Positions 37,347 through 44,612 of a DNA stretch of 64,000 nt are shown here, piece by piece. The notes beneath the pieces are model-generated. The model made no database searches. It was not told the DNA's origin and saw only the letters and a program-made list of their open reading frames with translations. The stretch covers positions 150,569 to 214,568 of the forward strand of contig CAXVYS010000025.1 of the NCBI GenBank assembly GCA_963422675.2. The letters run 5' to 3'. The DNA comes from UBA4416 sp963422675 (lineage in GTDB: Bacteria > Bacteroidota > Bacteroidia > B-17B0 > Aurantibacillaceae). Within the stretch, counting starts at the first letter, position 1, and each line of letters opens with the position of its first letter. The translations under genes and the position numbers were made by a program.

Positions 37347-37844
37347 ATGAAACCTGTTTCACTTAAAACACATATTGATAAATTAAGCTATTTAAATACA
37401 TTTTACCTGGAAATACCGGAAAGTGTGGTTAAAAAAGTGGGAGGCTTTGGAAAAACAAGACTGTTTTGTGAAGTTAATAAAGCCATTAAATTTCAGTGTG
37501 GCTTAATGGCCTTGGGAGAAGGTAAAGCCTACATCAGCATTAACAGTAAACGCATGAAGGAACTTGGTGTTCGGAAAGGCGATCTTGTAAGCGTTACGCT
37601 AACCGAAGATACCAGTGAATATGGAATTGTTATGCCGGAAGAACTGGCGGAGCTCTTTAGCCAGGACCCTGAAGGTAAACGGCGCTTTGATTTACTCAGT
37701 CCGGGGAAAAAACGCTACATTTTAAATTATGTAGATGCTATTAAAAGCGCGCAATTAAGGGCTGAAAGAGCCTTTTTGCTGATCTCCAATTTAAAAACCC
37801 TTCCATTAGGGAAAGAGCATTTCAGAGATATGTTAGGGAAATAG
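37347..37844 (+). CDS. DUF1905/YdeI-OmpD-associated domain protein
   Basis: The 165-residue protein combines an N-terminal DUF1905-like beta-barrel (FCEVNKAIKFQCGLMALGEGKAYISIN, then ELGVRKGDLVSVTL) with a C-terminal YdeI/OmpD-associated helical segment (LLSPGKKRYILNYVDAIKSAQLRAERA). Its biochemical role is unknown. It is the last gene of conserved-looking chromosome before the cassette-like island, with its stop about 55 nt before the first candidate cassette boundary. Confidence 0.78.
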   Translation: MKPVSLKTHIDKLSYLNTFYLEIPESVVKKVGGFGKTRLFCEVNKAIKFQCGLMALGEGKAYISINSKRMKELGVRKGDLVSVTLTEDTSEYGIVMPEELAELFSQDPEGKRRFDLLSPGKKRYILNYVDAIKSAQLRAERAFLLISNLKTLPLGKEHFRDMLGK

Positions 37845-37934
37845 TGCTATATTTATTTATACGCTTGCAATAAATGGATAAGTGGTAGTGGGCAAGTAGT
37901 TAGTGGCAATTTTGACAAACAACAAACAAACTAT

Positions 37935-38516
37935 ATGGTAGACAAATACATTGAAGGATTAAATAAACTACTGACACAAGAAATAAATAATGTGACTGAC
38001 CTAGACGTATGGAAAGGAAGCGCAATAAACATTCTTAATAGAATTTATGGAAGTAATAGTCCACAAGAAGAACAAATAAAAAATATAAAGTACAGTGTAG
38101 GTGTTTCCTATGGTGGAGTTAGAGACGGTCAACATTGGTCTGCTAGTGGTGAAAATAATATTGTTGCGTGTAGAGAAAAAGCATATTCTTTAACTAAAAA
38201 CTACATAGACGAATTAAATTTATTTGGACTTCCTCAGCCCAAAAAAGAAAAAGAAAATGAGAAAATCCTTATTAATCTAACACAGAATCAAACTCAGGAT
38301 ATTAAAATTAATTTCAATTTAGTTATTCAAGCATTTCAAAATGAATTAAACGGAAAGCAATTAAAAGAAATTCAAGAAATTATTGCCGATAGTAAAAAAA
38401 ATAGTGAAGAAAAGCGCTCATCGATTATCAACAAAATTAAATCATTTGGCTCCGATGTAATGTCAAATATTTTAGCCAACATGTTGACAAATCCTGAAAT
38501 CTGGAATCAGTTTTAA
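37935..38516 (+). CDS. AbiTii-like cassette protein, 193 aa
   Basis: The N-terminal about 110 residues are of unknown fold (WKGSAINILNRIYG, then HWSASGENNIVACREKAYSL). The C-terminal part, with an NQTQDIKI linker and then ALQ/ELNGKQLKEIQEII and SFGSDVMSNILANMLTNPEIW, resembles the C-terminal segment seen in AbiTii-type and other accessory proteins of mobile regions. That similarity is from memory and is not checked. The protein is polar and lacks a signal peptide. It lies in the first unit of the cassette-like array, where phage-defence cargo would not be surprising. Confidence 0.5.
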   Translation: MVDKYIEGLNKLLTQEINNVTDLDVWKGSAINILNRIYGSNSPQEEQIKNIKYSVGVSYGGVRDGQHWSASGENNIVACREKAYSLTKNYIDELNLFGLPQPKKEKENEKILINLTQNQTQDIKINFNLVIQAFQNELNGKQLKEIQEIIADSKKNSEEKRSSIINKIKSFGSDVMSNILANMLTNPEIWNQF

Positions 38517-38547
38517 TTAATCGATATAAACTATGTGTGCATTAAAA

Positions 38548-38730
38548 GCTGGTAACACATGGTTTGCACCAGCCTTGCAGACATCAAAGCATTTTCAAAG
38601 GCTGCCGCTTGGGGAAAGATAATTATTTCCGTTTTGCAAATGTCTAATAAACATAGTATCATTGTTAAAAGCATTTCGGCAGACAGTGTTTCAAAACCTA
38701 AACTGAAATTTAGCTCCAAAACGTTAGTAG
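38548..38730 (+). repeat. attC-like element 1
   Basis: About 183 nt between unit 1 and the cytochrome unit. It carries the shared core (GCAGACATCAAAGCATTT at the left, TTTTGCAAATGTCTAATAAA in the middle, CATTTCGG at the right) and ends AAAACG-TTAGTAG. The centre GGAAAGATAATTATTTCC is palindromic, and the flanking AGACAT/CAAA and TTTGCAAATGTCT segments are inverted copies, so the single strand can fold. Confidence 0.62.
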
Positions 38731-38762
38731 TAACCAGCCGAAAAATAAACTCAAACAGACAA

Positions 38763-39233
38763 TTGACTCTGGGATTTAAAATATTTATTGTTCTTTTTAT
38801 TCTCGCTGCGGCACTTGTTGCTTGTGGACCACGTTCGGGGGTGACAACCGACAATAATGAAGCGCCGACCTGCGGAGTAATAGAGCAAACATTTCCCGAC
38901 ACAAATAGAACTACACCGACAACTAATGGTGAAAATGGCAGAAGGCTTTTCAAAACAAATTGTGCAGTATGTCATGCTCCAATGGACATAAATCCTGAAA
39001 CAGGAAAAAATCTACGTGACGTTTTAGACAGGTTACCAAAGCCAACAGAAGCGTATTTAAAAAAGTTCATTCAAGACAGCTACTCGTTAAGAAAAACTGA
39101 CAACGGTTATGCGAATATGATAAAAGAAAAATCTAAAGTTGACTACGAACATGACTTTAAGGGCATTCTTAGCGAAAAAGAAGTACAAGACATTATAGAA
39201 TATATAACATTTATGGATAACCCAATTGATTAA
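38763..39233 (+). CDS. c-type cytochrome lipoprotein in a cassette
   Basis: From a TTG at 38763 the protein (156 aa) has a lipoprotein signal (FKIFIVLFILAAALVAC) and one haem-binding motif CAVCH, followed by a Met candidate for the sixth ligand (GYANMIKEK). The frame is open for 68 more codons to the left, but those lie inside attC-like element 1 and read as low-quality sequence. The TTG start after the element is therefore preferred, with no ATG available. It would carry one electron in the periplasm, attached to a membrane. It is the only gene in its unit, whose ends match 15 of 17. Confidence 0.68.
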   Translation: MTLGFKIFIVLFILAAALVACGPRSGVTTDNNEAPTCGVIEQTFPDTNRTTPTTNGENGRRLFKTNCAVCHAPMDINPETGKNLRDVLDRLPKPTEAYLKKFIQDSYSLRKTDNGYANMIKEKSKVDYEHDFKGILSEKEVQDIIEYITFMDNPID

Positions 39234-39242
39234 ACTGTGTGT

Positions 39243-39430
39243 GGCTGGCAACTACTAACAGCACCTTCACCTAATGCGGGAAGAAGTATAAGCATTTTCA
39301 AACAAGACCACTCCCCGAAAGACAATTATTTATGCTTTGAAAATGCATAGAAACATAGTATCTTTATTTAAACATTTTAGTAAACAACGGTTCCAATGCG
39401 GTCGGAGCGATCCGCGAAAACGTCATAGGC
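39243..39430 (+). repeat. attC-like element 2
   Basis: About 188 nt from GGCTGGCAACTACTAAC (3' core of the cytochrome unit) to AAAACG-TCATAGGC (5' end of the next). It shares AAGCATTTTCAAA, ACAATTATTT, a TTTGAAAATGCATAGAAACA segment and TAGTATCTTTATTTAAA with the other elements. The right end has the GC-rich GCGGTCGGAGCGATCCGC. Confidence 0.6.
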
Positions 39431-39450
39431 AATTTTAGAAAACCCACAAT

Positions 39451-39621
39451 ATGTCGAGAAGTTATCATGTAACACATAAAGACATCAAGCATCTTTCAAA
39501 GAAAGGCATTGAAGAGCAGGCAAAAGACCCAAATTCACTTTTTAGCAAGTGGGCGAAAAAACTACATATAAAAGTCTTTGTTCCTAAACAACGTAAACAA
39601 AATAAAAATTTAGACCTATGA
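39451..39621 (+). CDS. Small basic cassette protein, 56 aa
   Basis: An ATG at 39451 opens 56 codons (MSRSYHVTHKDIKHLSKKG..., Lys-rich, ending in QNKNLDL). Its TGA overlaps the ATG of the next gene as ATGA, which is strong evidence that it is translated and coupled. I do not recognise the family. It may be a partner of the phosphatase-like protein. Confidence 0.65.
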   Translation: MSRSYHVTHKDIKHLSKKGIEEQAKDPNSLFSKWAKKLHIKVFVPKQRKQNKNLDL

Positions 39622-39935
39622 ACATACTTTTTGTTTGTAGTAGAAACCAATGGCGAAGTCCAACCGCAGAAGCAATTTATAAGGACTATACCGACCTAAA
39701 CGTAAAATCTGCAGGAACTGAACCCTCAGCTAGAATTAAACTAAATGCAAAAAATATTCTTTGGGCAGACCTTATATTTGTAATGGAAAAAAAGCATAGA
39801 CAACGAATGTTTGAAAAGTTTCCAAATGAAATATCAGAAAAGCAAATTATTGTACTTGACATTCCTGACGAATATAAATTTATGGACAGCGAACTAATTG
39901 AGGAAATAGAAGCGAAAGTTAAGCAATACATTTAG
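39618..39935 (+). CDS. Low-molecular-weight tyrosine-phosphatase-like protein (COG4551 type)
   Basis: The 105-residue protein starts with the P-loop VCSRNQWRSPTAEAIY (C-x5-R-S), as in predicted tyrosine phosphatases of the COG4551 group, which are shorter than classical LMW-PTPs (about 150 residues). The later general-acid Asp may be in VLDIPDEYKFMD. If active it dephosphorylates phospho-Tyr or arsenate-like oxyanions; the target is unknown. It is translationally coupled (ATGA) to the 56-aa protein, and the pair form one unit with matching ends (8 of 10). Confidence 0.75.
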   Translation: MNILFVCSRNQWRSPTAEAIYKDYTDLNVKSAGTEPSARIKLNAKNILWADLIFVMEKKHRQRMFEKFPNEISEKQIIVLDIPDEYKFMDSELIEEIEAKVKQYI

Positions 39936-39943
39936 AAAAAAAC

Positions 39944-40126
39944 TGCCTACAACAGCACCTAAATTCAATTTAGGCATTCGGCTTCGGCATTTGCAAATAA
40001 AGTCCCAGTGGGAAATACAATTATTTTCACTTTGCAAATGTCCAATAAACATTTAGCTTTGTTAAAACCTTTCGGTTAGAAGCGGTTTCAAAGCCATACT
40101 AGGCAAAGCTGCAAAACGTTAGGTAC
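39944..40126 (+). repeat. attC-like element 3
   Basis: About 183 nt from TGCCTACAAC to AAAACG-TTAGGTAC. It contains GGCATTTGCAAATAAAG, the palindromic GGGAAATACAATTATTTTCAC and CTTTGCAAATGTCCAATAAA, the same internal blocks as elements 1 and 5. Confidence 0.62.
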
Positions 40127-40144
40127 AACTATATAAACCGACCA

Positions 40145-40465
40145 ATGAGTGACTGGAAACCTATATCATTATCCCAACTTTACGATCAAATCCAAAAGAC
40201 CGAATCTGACCTAAGTGGTGAATTACAGAATTTTTGGTGACTAATAAGAATTGACCCAACTAAATGGTCAGAAAAAGAATATGGTGAAGAAGGAGGTGGC
40301 TTTTGGGCTGTAGCTATTTGTGGGACAAAAATAATTTGGTACAATGACATTGAAGAAGGTTTTAATATTTCAAACTATAAAACGTATGGACAAATAGAAA
40401 AATATTATTGTGACCAAGACGAACTAAGTTGGTGCGTAAAAAAATTATTTAATCACACAGTATAG
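40145..40465 (+). pseudogene. Cassette gene interrupted by one in-frame TGA
   Basis: Starting at ATG 40145, 31 codons (MSDWKPISLSQLYDQIQ...) run to a TGA at 40238-40240. The same frame then continues for 74 codons (IDPTKWSEKEYGEEGGGFW, AICGTKIIWYNDIEEGF, DQDELSWCVKKLF) to TAG at 40463. The continuation is coding-like and Trp/Tyr-rich. A single substitution (for example from GGA or CGA) or a sequencing error explains this best. Function unknown. TGA recoding is unlikely because several neighbours use TGA as a stop. The next gene begins 3 nt after the TAG. Confidence 0.65.
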
Positions 40466-40468
40466 TAT

Positions 40469-40933
40469 ATGAAAAAAATAATACTAATATTCCTAATTCT
40501 ATTTTCCATAAGTTGCAAAGACGAAAAGAAAATAGTAGAAAAAACAAAATTTTACTATTTATCATGCTTTCAAAACCATATGACAGAAGATACTATAAAA
40601 TATGAAGAAGTAAACTATATTGATTCAATTGACGAACTCATTGCAACGGAACATTTTAAATACAAAGAACAATACCATATTATCAAAATGTATAGTAGCG
40701 ACAACCACGCGCCTGTTGATGGTGGTGGTTTAAAATATTCATTAGACAGTATAGGTGTAATATATAGCCGAGCAATATGGTGGCCAAACTTTGGTAGACT
40801 AGCAAGCAACAATGACAGCATTAATGATTTAATTAGTACAGCATTGGGCTACATAATCTCAAGATCCTCATTACGTTGCTTTTATTGTAACGAGAAATAT
40901 ACACACATACCAAACCAAGTTGAATTAAAATAG
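40469..40933 (+). CDS. Uncharacterised lipoprotein, 154 aa, in a cassette
   Basis: A signal peptide with lipobox SISC puts the acylated Cys near residue 16. The mature part is acidic and contains DNHAPVDGGGLKYSLDSIGVIYSRAIWW. A C-terminal CFYC pair could form a disulphide or bind metal. No family is recognised. It follows the TGA-interrupted gene by 3 nt inside the same unit and is the last gene before the short attC-like element 4. Confidence 0.6.
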   Translation: MKKIILIFLILFSISCKDEKKIVEKTKFYYLSCFQNHMTEDTIKYEEVNYIDSIDELIATEHFKYKEQYHIIKMYSSDNHAPVDGGGLKYSLDSIGVIYSRAIWWPNFGRLASNNDSINDLISTALGYIISRSSLRCFYCNEKYTHIPNQVELK

Positions 40934-40935
40934 CA

Positions 40936-40999
40936 GCACCTAACAGTAGTTTCTCCTACCAAAACGACCGAGGTAAACCGCTAAAACGCTATATGAAAG
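40936..40999 (+). repeat. attC-like element 4 (short form)
   Basis: Only about 60 nt, from GCACCTAAC to AAAACG-CTATATGAAAG, with GACCGAGGTAAACCG between. It lacks the long internal blocks of the other elements, and its length is within the usual attC range (about 57-141 nt). GTT of the core has become GCT. Confidence 0.55.
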
Positions 41000-41024
41000 C
41001 CACTAGACAAGAATTATAAAAACA

Positions 41025-41543
41025 ATGCCGACTTTCAAAATCATAGATATCCACAAAATTACAGACAGAGGGCTTGTTTTATCTGGAGTAATTATTGACA
41101 AGGGAATTATTTTAACCAGCGACAACATTGTATTCAAAAATGGCTTTGATAATTATATTTTCAAAATAATCGACGTGACAGCTAAGAATGAAAAAAAACA
41201 TTTTGACATTCTTATTTCTTCAAATGACTTTGACAAAATACGTGAGTGGGAAATTAAAGAAAAAGACTTTAAAATCGTAAGCATCGTAAACAGACAAAAG
41301 CTTACAAGCGAACCCATAATTTGGGCAGGCGACTTAAAAGACGATTGTACCGCAAAATGGGCTGGACTATTGTTAAGAGCAGAATGGATGGATGAAGATT
41401 CTTGGTGGTGGGAAGTATCTGATATAGAAAACCCCGAAATTGAAATTGACTCTTCCAACAATTATGAAGCTTCATTTATTGATGGTGACATTTCAAGGAA
41501 AACTGCAGAAGACGTTGCGAGAAAGTATCTAAGGGTAAACTAA
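41025..41543 (+). CDS. Uncharacterised cassette protein, 172 aa
   Basis: The N-terminal about 60 residues (KITDRGLVLSGVIIDKGIIL, then DNIVF) resemble a translation-factor-like beta-barrel. The C-terminal part has AGLLLRAEWMDEDSWWWEVSD, which is unusually Trp-rich. No family is recognised with confidence. It has no signal peptide. It is a single-gene unit whose ends match 10 of 13. Confidence 0.6.
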   Translation: MPTFKIIDIHKITDRGLVLSGVIIDKGIILTSDNIVFKNGFDNYIFKIIDVTAKNEKKHFDILISSNDFDKIREWEIKEKDFKIVSIVNRQKLTSEPIIWAGDLKDDCTAKWAGLLLRAEWMDEDSWWWEVSDIENPEIEIDSSNNYEASFIDGDISRKTAEDVARKYLRVN

Positions 41544-41552
41544 ATGTAATGT

Positions 41553-41730
41553 CCTTCATATAATGCACAGTTCACTCCAGCCTTTCAGACAACAAAGCAT
41601 TTGCAAAAGCAGTTTGAAAATTTATTATTTTTACTTTGCAAATGCCTAGCAACATTGTATCTTTATTTAAAAATTTCGGTAGGCAGTGCTTCATAAAGCG
41701 CACTGGGTAAGTCCGAAAAACGTTAGCACC
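41553..41730 (+). repeat. attC-like element 5
   Basis: About 178 nt from CCTTCATATAATG to AAAACG-TTAGCACC. It has the shared blocks TTCAGACAACAAAGCATTTG, ACTTTGCAAATGCCTAGCAA, TATCTTTATTTAAA and TTTCGGTAGGCAGTG. Confidence 0.62.
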
Positions 41731-41738
41731 AATTTTAT

Positions 41739-42236
41739 ATGAAGACTTTTATTCTAACAATTTTGTTCTTATCCATGGTTAGTTGCCATAATCCTGAATC
41801 AACTAAAATTGAAAGAGAAAATCAACCTGACATGTTTAGAGTTGAAGACGACGACAAAGAAATGACAGCGACCATTCAATCTGCTAAAACCTCTCTCAAT
41901 CGCTTTGATAGCGCACTTAAAAGTCAAAACGAGAAGTTTTCAGCGTTCGCTTTAAAACAACGATTTGAGACAGTTGAAGGAAGTGAACATATTTGGGTAG
42001 GATCAATATATTTTAAAGAGGGGAACTATTATGGAATACTGGCTAATGAACCAGACAAACTTTCTGGACTTTATATGGGGGACAGTTTGAAAATTGATAA
42101 AGAAAAGATTACCGACTGGAAATATCAAATTGGGAACAGATTAATTGGTGGCTTCACAATACGACTTTTAAGAAATAGATTTTCGGAAGAAGAAAAAAAA
42201 CAGTTTGACAAAGAAACAGGACTTAATTTCGAATAA
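41739..42236 (+). CDS. DUF2314-domain lipoprotein in a cassette
   Basis: The 165-residue protein has a lipobox MVSC and then a DUF2314 domain (FSAFALKQRFETVEGSEHIW, then GILANEPDKLSGLYMGDSL, then ITDWKYQIGNRLIGGFTIRL). DUF2314 proteins are small and of unknown function. It is the last gene of the array, with perfectly complementary unit ends (GTTAGCACCA at 41722, TGGTGCTAAC at 42241). Confidence 0.75.
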   Translation: MKTFILTILFLSMVSCHNPESTKIERENQPDMFRVEDDDKEMTATIQSAKTSLNRFDSALKSQNEKFSAFALKQRFETVEGSEHIWVGSIYFKEGNYYGILANEPDKLSGLYMGDSLKIDKEKITDWKYQIGNRLIGGFTIRLLRNRFSEEEKKQFDKETGLNFE

Positions 42237-42240
42237 AAAC

Positions 42241-42310
42241 TGGTGCTAACAAAGGCTAAGCAAACAGTTTGGCAGACATCAATCCCGATAGCTATCGAAA
42301 TGCAAAACAA
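42241..42310 (+). repeat. Truncated attC-like element 6 at the array end
   Basis: TGGTGCTAAC followed by GGCAGACATCAATCCC-like sequence matches the left part of element 1, but the right part is absent. It runs into CGATAGCTATCG (42286-42297), a palindrome often seen as a dispersed repeat in Bacteroidota. The array therefore ends here. Confidence 0.55.
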
Positions 42311-42313
42311 AAA

Positions 42314-42370
42314 GGGAGGATAAACTTATCCTCCCCCTGCCCCCTCCAAAGAGGGGGATATCTTTTTTTA
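42314..42370 (+). terminator. Hairpins and T run closing the cassette region
   Basis: GGGAGGATAA-ac-TTATCCTCCC (42314-42335) and CCCCCTC-caaa-GAGGGGG (42340-42357) are followed by ATATC and seven T. The second hairpin plus T run can terminate plus-strand transcription before the converging peptidase gene. Confidence 0.7.
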
Positions 42371-42427
42371 TGTGCATGTTCAGCCCTTCATCTTCTCCCC
42401 AAAAGGGGGATATGAGTTAGCTATCTC

Positions 42428-44521
42428 TTAATTTTCTGCAGGTAAATAGCTGTAATTTTTGCTATACTCCAACATTTGATTCATAAAGTTGGTTGGGTAT
42501 TCTACTTTTACATCTGTCATTTTACCGTTTTCCATTACAGGAATTAATTTAGGCTGAATAAAGCCCTGGTAAGGCGCCATAGACAACTTTTTATATCGTT
42601 CCAATACTTCTTTATGTAAAGCAAGGTCCACTTTTACACCGTAGTTTTCAATCAGGTTTTTACCGGCCTTATAATCTCCTTTTGATTTAATGCGTTGAAT
42701 TTCTCTCAACAAATCACCAAATAAAACACGCAGCTTTAAATAATCATTTACCACAAAATAGGTTTTTCCATTTTCCACCTTTTTCTCTATAACGTTATCC
42801 GCCTTACCCTTTTCAAATACCCAGGCAGCAATCATTTGGCGGTTACGCATGTGTGCTTCTTCAATATTATCGCCTAATTTAAGACGGCTTAACTGAACCA
42901 TTAAGCCTTTAGTGATGTATTCATCATAAGCCGCTTTACCATAATCCAATGAAGGCATTACACCTAAATCTACCAGCTTTTGATCCATTAAATAATATAA
43001 GGCTACTAAATCAGCTCTTCCTTCTTCCAAAGCAGATGCATAATTTTTGAGTGTTTCATGTGGCTGACCTACACCCGGCTCTATCTGACCGCTGGCGTGA
43101 CCAATTACTTCATGCATATCTGTATGTAATTTATCGGCTAAACCGGCATATTCCAATACATGTTTTTTAATGGCATCATTGTAATAAAATTCGTTTACCA
43201 CACTTCCACCTGCTGCTTTATCGTATGCCTCCACGATGTTACCTAAGTTCACCGATTTAGAACCATGTGTTTCCCTGATCCATTCGTTGTTCGGTAAATT
43301 AATTCCGATAGGTGTACTTGGAGCAGCATCACCGCTTTCCATAACGGCATTAATTACTTTAGCAGAAATTCCTTTTACGTTTTTCTTTTTATGTTCAGGA
43401 AATAACGTAGAATGATCTTCGAACCATTGCGCGTTTGCACCAATAGTAGCAATACGTTTAGAGGCCTCGAAATCTTTCACAGAAACAACCGATTCAAACG
43501 ATCCTTTTTTTCCTAAAGGGTCTTCGTAAACTTCAATAAATCCGTTCACCACGTCAATAGCGCTATTGGCATCTTTTACCCATGCAATATTATACTCGTC
43601 AAAATCTTTTAAAGAGCCTGATTTATAAAACAGCACTAATTTTTCCAAAGCCATTTTTTGTTCTGGATTCTCCGCTACAGTAACTGCTTTTTCTAACCAA
43701 AACACAATTTTCTCGATGGCTTGTGTATACATACCGCCTACTTTCCATGTTTTTTCTACAATTACGCCATTTTCCTTAATTAGCTTGCTGTTCAAGCCAA
43801 TCATCACAGGTGTTTTGTCGTTTTTATCAGTCAGTTTTTCATAAAATTCAATCGCTTCTTTCTGGTTAACTCCTTCGTAAAAATTTACAGCGGAATTTGT
43901 GATCAGGTCTTTGCCTGCATCCAGGCTCACTTTTTTAGAAGCAATTTTAGGATCGAATAAAAGTGGAGTCATGCGTGTTACAAAAGCTTCTTTTGTTTCA
44001 CCTTGTTTTACAGGTAATAAGGAAACATCCACTCCTTTGATCAATTCGGCAAAATAAGTCTGTGAGAATTCAGGCAGAATCTTATCGCTGCTATAGTGAT
44101 GGTGAATCCCACGGCTAAACCAAACGCGTTTAGCGTATACGATGAATTTTTTATAATCCTCAGAATTTACATCTCCTTTATAATTTTCAACAATCGCATC
44201 CAAGGTTTTACGAATGGTTAAATTGTATTTATAATTTTGGTCCCACGCGATATCCCGCCCACACAGGGCTGCTTCCGACAAATAATATAACAACTCTTTT
44301 TGTTGAAGAGTCAGTTCATCAAATCCTGGAATTTCGTAACGTAAAATTCTCAGATCAGCAAATTGCTCGCTGATGTACTCGAATGTTTTAGAAGTATCAG
44401 ACATGGTGGAATCTTTTTTTACAACGGCAGTGTCGCCATTAGTTTCAGATTGATTTGATTTACAGGCACCGAATAAAAGTGACGCTGTAATTGGTAAAAT
44501 GAAGAGTTTAGTTGAGTTCAT
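42428..44521 (-). CDS. Dipeptidyl peptidase III (M49), lipoprotein
   Basis: The 697-residue protein starts with a lipoprotein signal (lipobox FGAC, Cys near residue 20), so it is anchored to a membrane. The M49 hallmark HEVIGH (HExxGH) and the EEGRAD segment about 50 residues later supply the zinc site and catalytic Glu. DPP III removes dipeptides from the N-terminus of oligopeptides. Family members in Bacteroidota are often exported like this one. It converges with the cassette array and is divergent from the 44613 gene. Confidence 0.92.
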   Translation of the reverse strand: MNSTKLFILPITASLLFGACKSNQSETNGDTAVVKKDSTMSDTSKTFEYISEQFADLRILRYEIPGFDELTLQQKELLYYLSEAALCGRDIAWDQNYKYNLTIRKTLDAIVENYKGDVNSEDYKKFIVYAKRVWFSRGIHHHYSSDKILPEFSQTYFAELIKGVDVSLLPVKQGETKEAFVTRMTPLLFDPKIASKKVSLDAGKDLITNSAVNFYEGVNQKEAIEFYEKLTDKNDKTPVMIGLNSKLIKENGVIVEKTWKVGGMYTQAIEKIVFWLEKAVTVAENPEQKMALEKLVLFYKSGSLKDFDEYNIAWVKDANSAIDVVNGFIEVYEDPLGKKGSFESVVSVKDFEASKRIATIGANAQWFEDHSTLFPEHKKKNVKGISAKVINAVMESGDAAPSTPIGINLPNNEWIRETHGSKSVNLGNIVEAYDKAAGGSVVNEFYYNDAIKKHVLEYAGLADKLHTDMHEVIGHASGQIEPGVGQPHETLKNYASALEEGRADLVALYYLMDQKLVDLGVMPSLDYGKAAYDEYITKGLMVQLSRLKLGDNIEEAHMRNRQMIAAWVFEKGKADNVIEKKVENGKTYFVVNDYLKLRVLFGDLLREIQRIKSKGDYKAGKNLIENYGVKVDLALHKEVLERYKKLSMAPYQGFIQPKLIPVMENGKMTDVKVEYPTNFMNQMLEYSKNYSYLPAEN

Positions 44522-44612
44522 GTGTTTAATTTAGCAACACAAGAATAGTATTAAAAAAAGTGTTTTCCAAGCCATTTTTCCATTGTTTTATTAATGGCTA
44601 TATTTGTGTATA

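Larger units (their letters stand above)
37899..42250 (+). mobile_element. Candidate integron cassette array without integrase (CALIN)
   Basis: Six small units, all reading plus, are separated by related elements. Five units have complementary ends: 38723-38739 with 39243-39259 (15 of 17), 39422-39431 with 39944-39953 (8 of 10), 40118-40126 with 40936-40944 (8 of 9), 40987-40999 with 41553-41565 (10 of 13) and 41722-41731 with 42241-42250 (10 of 10). Units differ from one another in these ends. Integron cassettes behave this way, because the TTRRRY 5' end of a cassette pairs with its own RYYYAAC 3' core in the folded attC. The right end of each attC reads AAAACG then TTR or a variant. No integrase or attI is visible in the window. 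The first unit (from 37899) has no matching ends, so the left boundary is uncertain. Confidence 0.72.

Noticed and set aside
38559..38762. N-terminal 68 codons of the cytochrome frame (MVCTSLADIKAF...)
   Set aside because: They lie entirely inside attC-like element 1, precede a good lipoprotein signal peptide and are unlike any cytochrome N-terminus. Start moved to 38763.
40238..40240. Selenocysteine or recoded TGA
   Set aside because: No SECIS-like hairpin was seen just after it, and TGA serves as an ordinary stop elsewhere, including ATGA overlaps at 20383, 39618 and 51410.
37844..42430. Integron integrase or transposase inside the island
   Set aside because: None of the frames shows a tyrosine-recombinase or DDE motif, so the island is listed as a CALIN candidate only.
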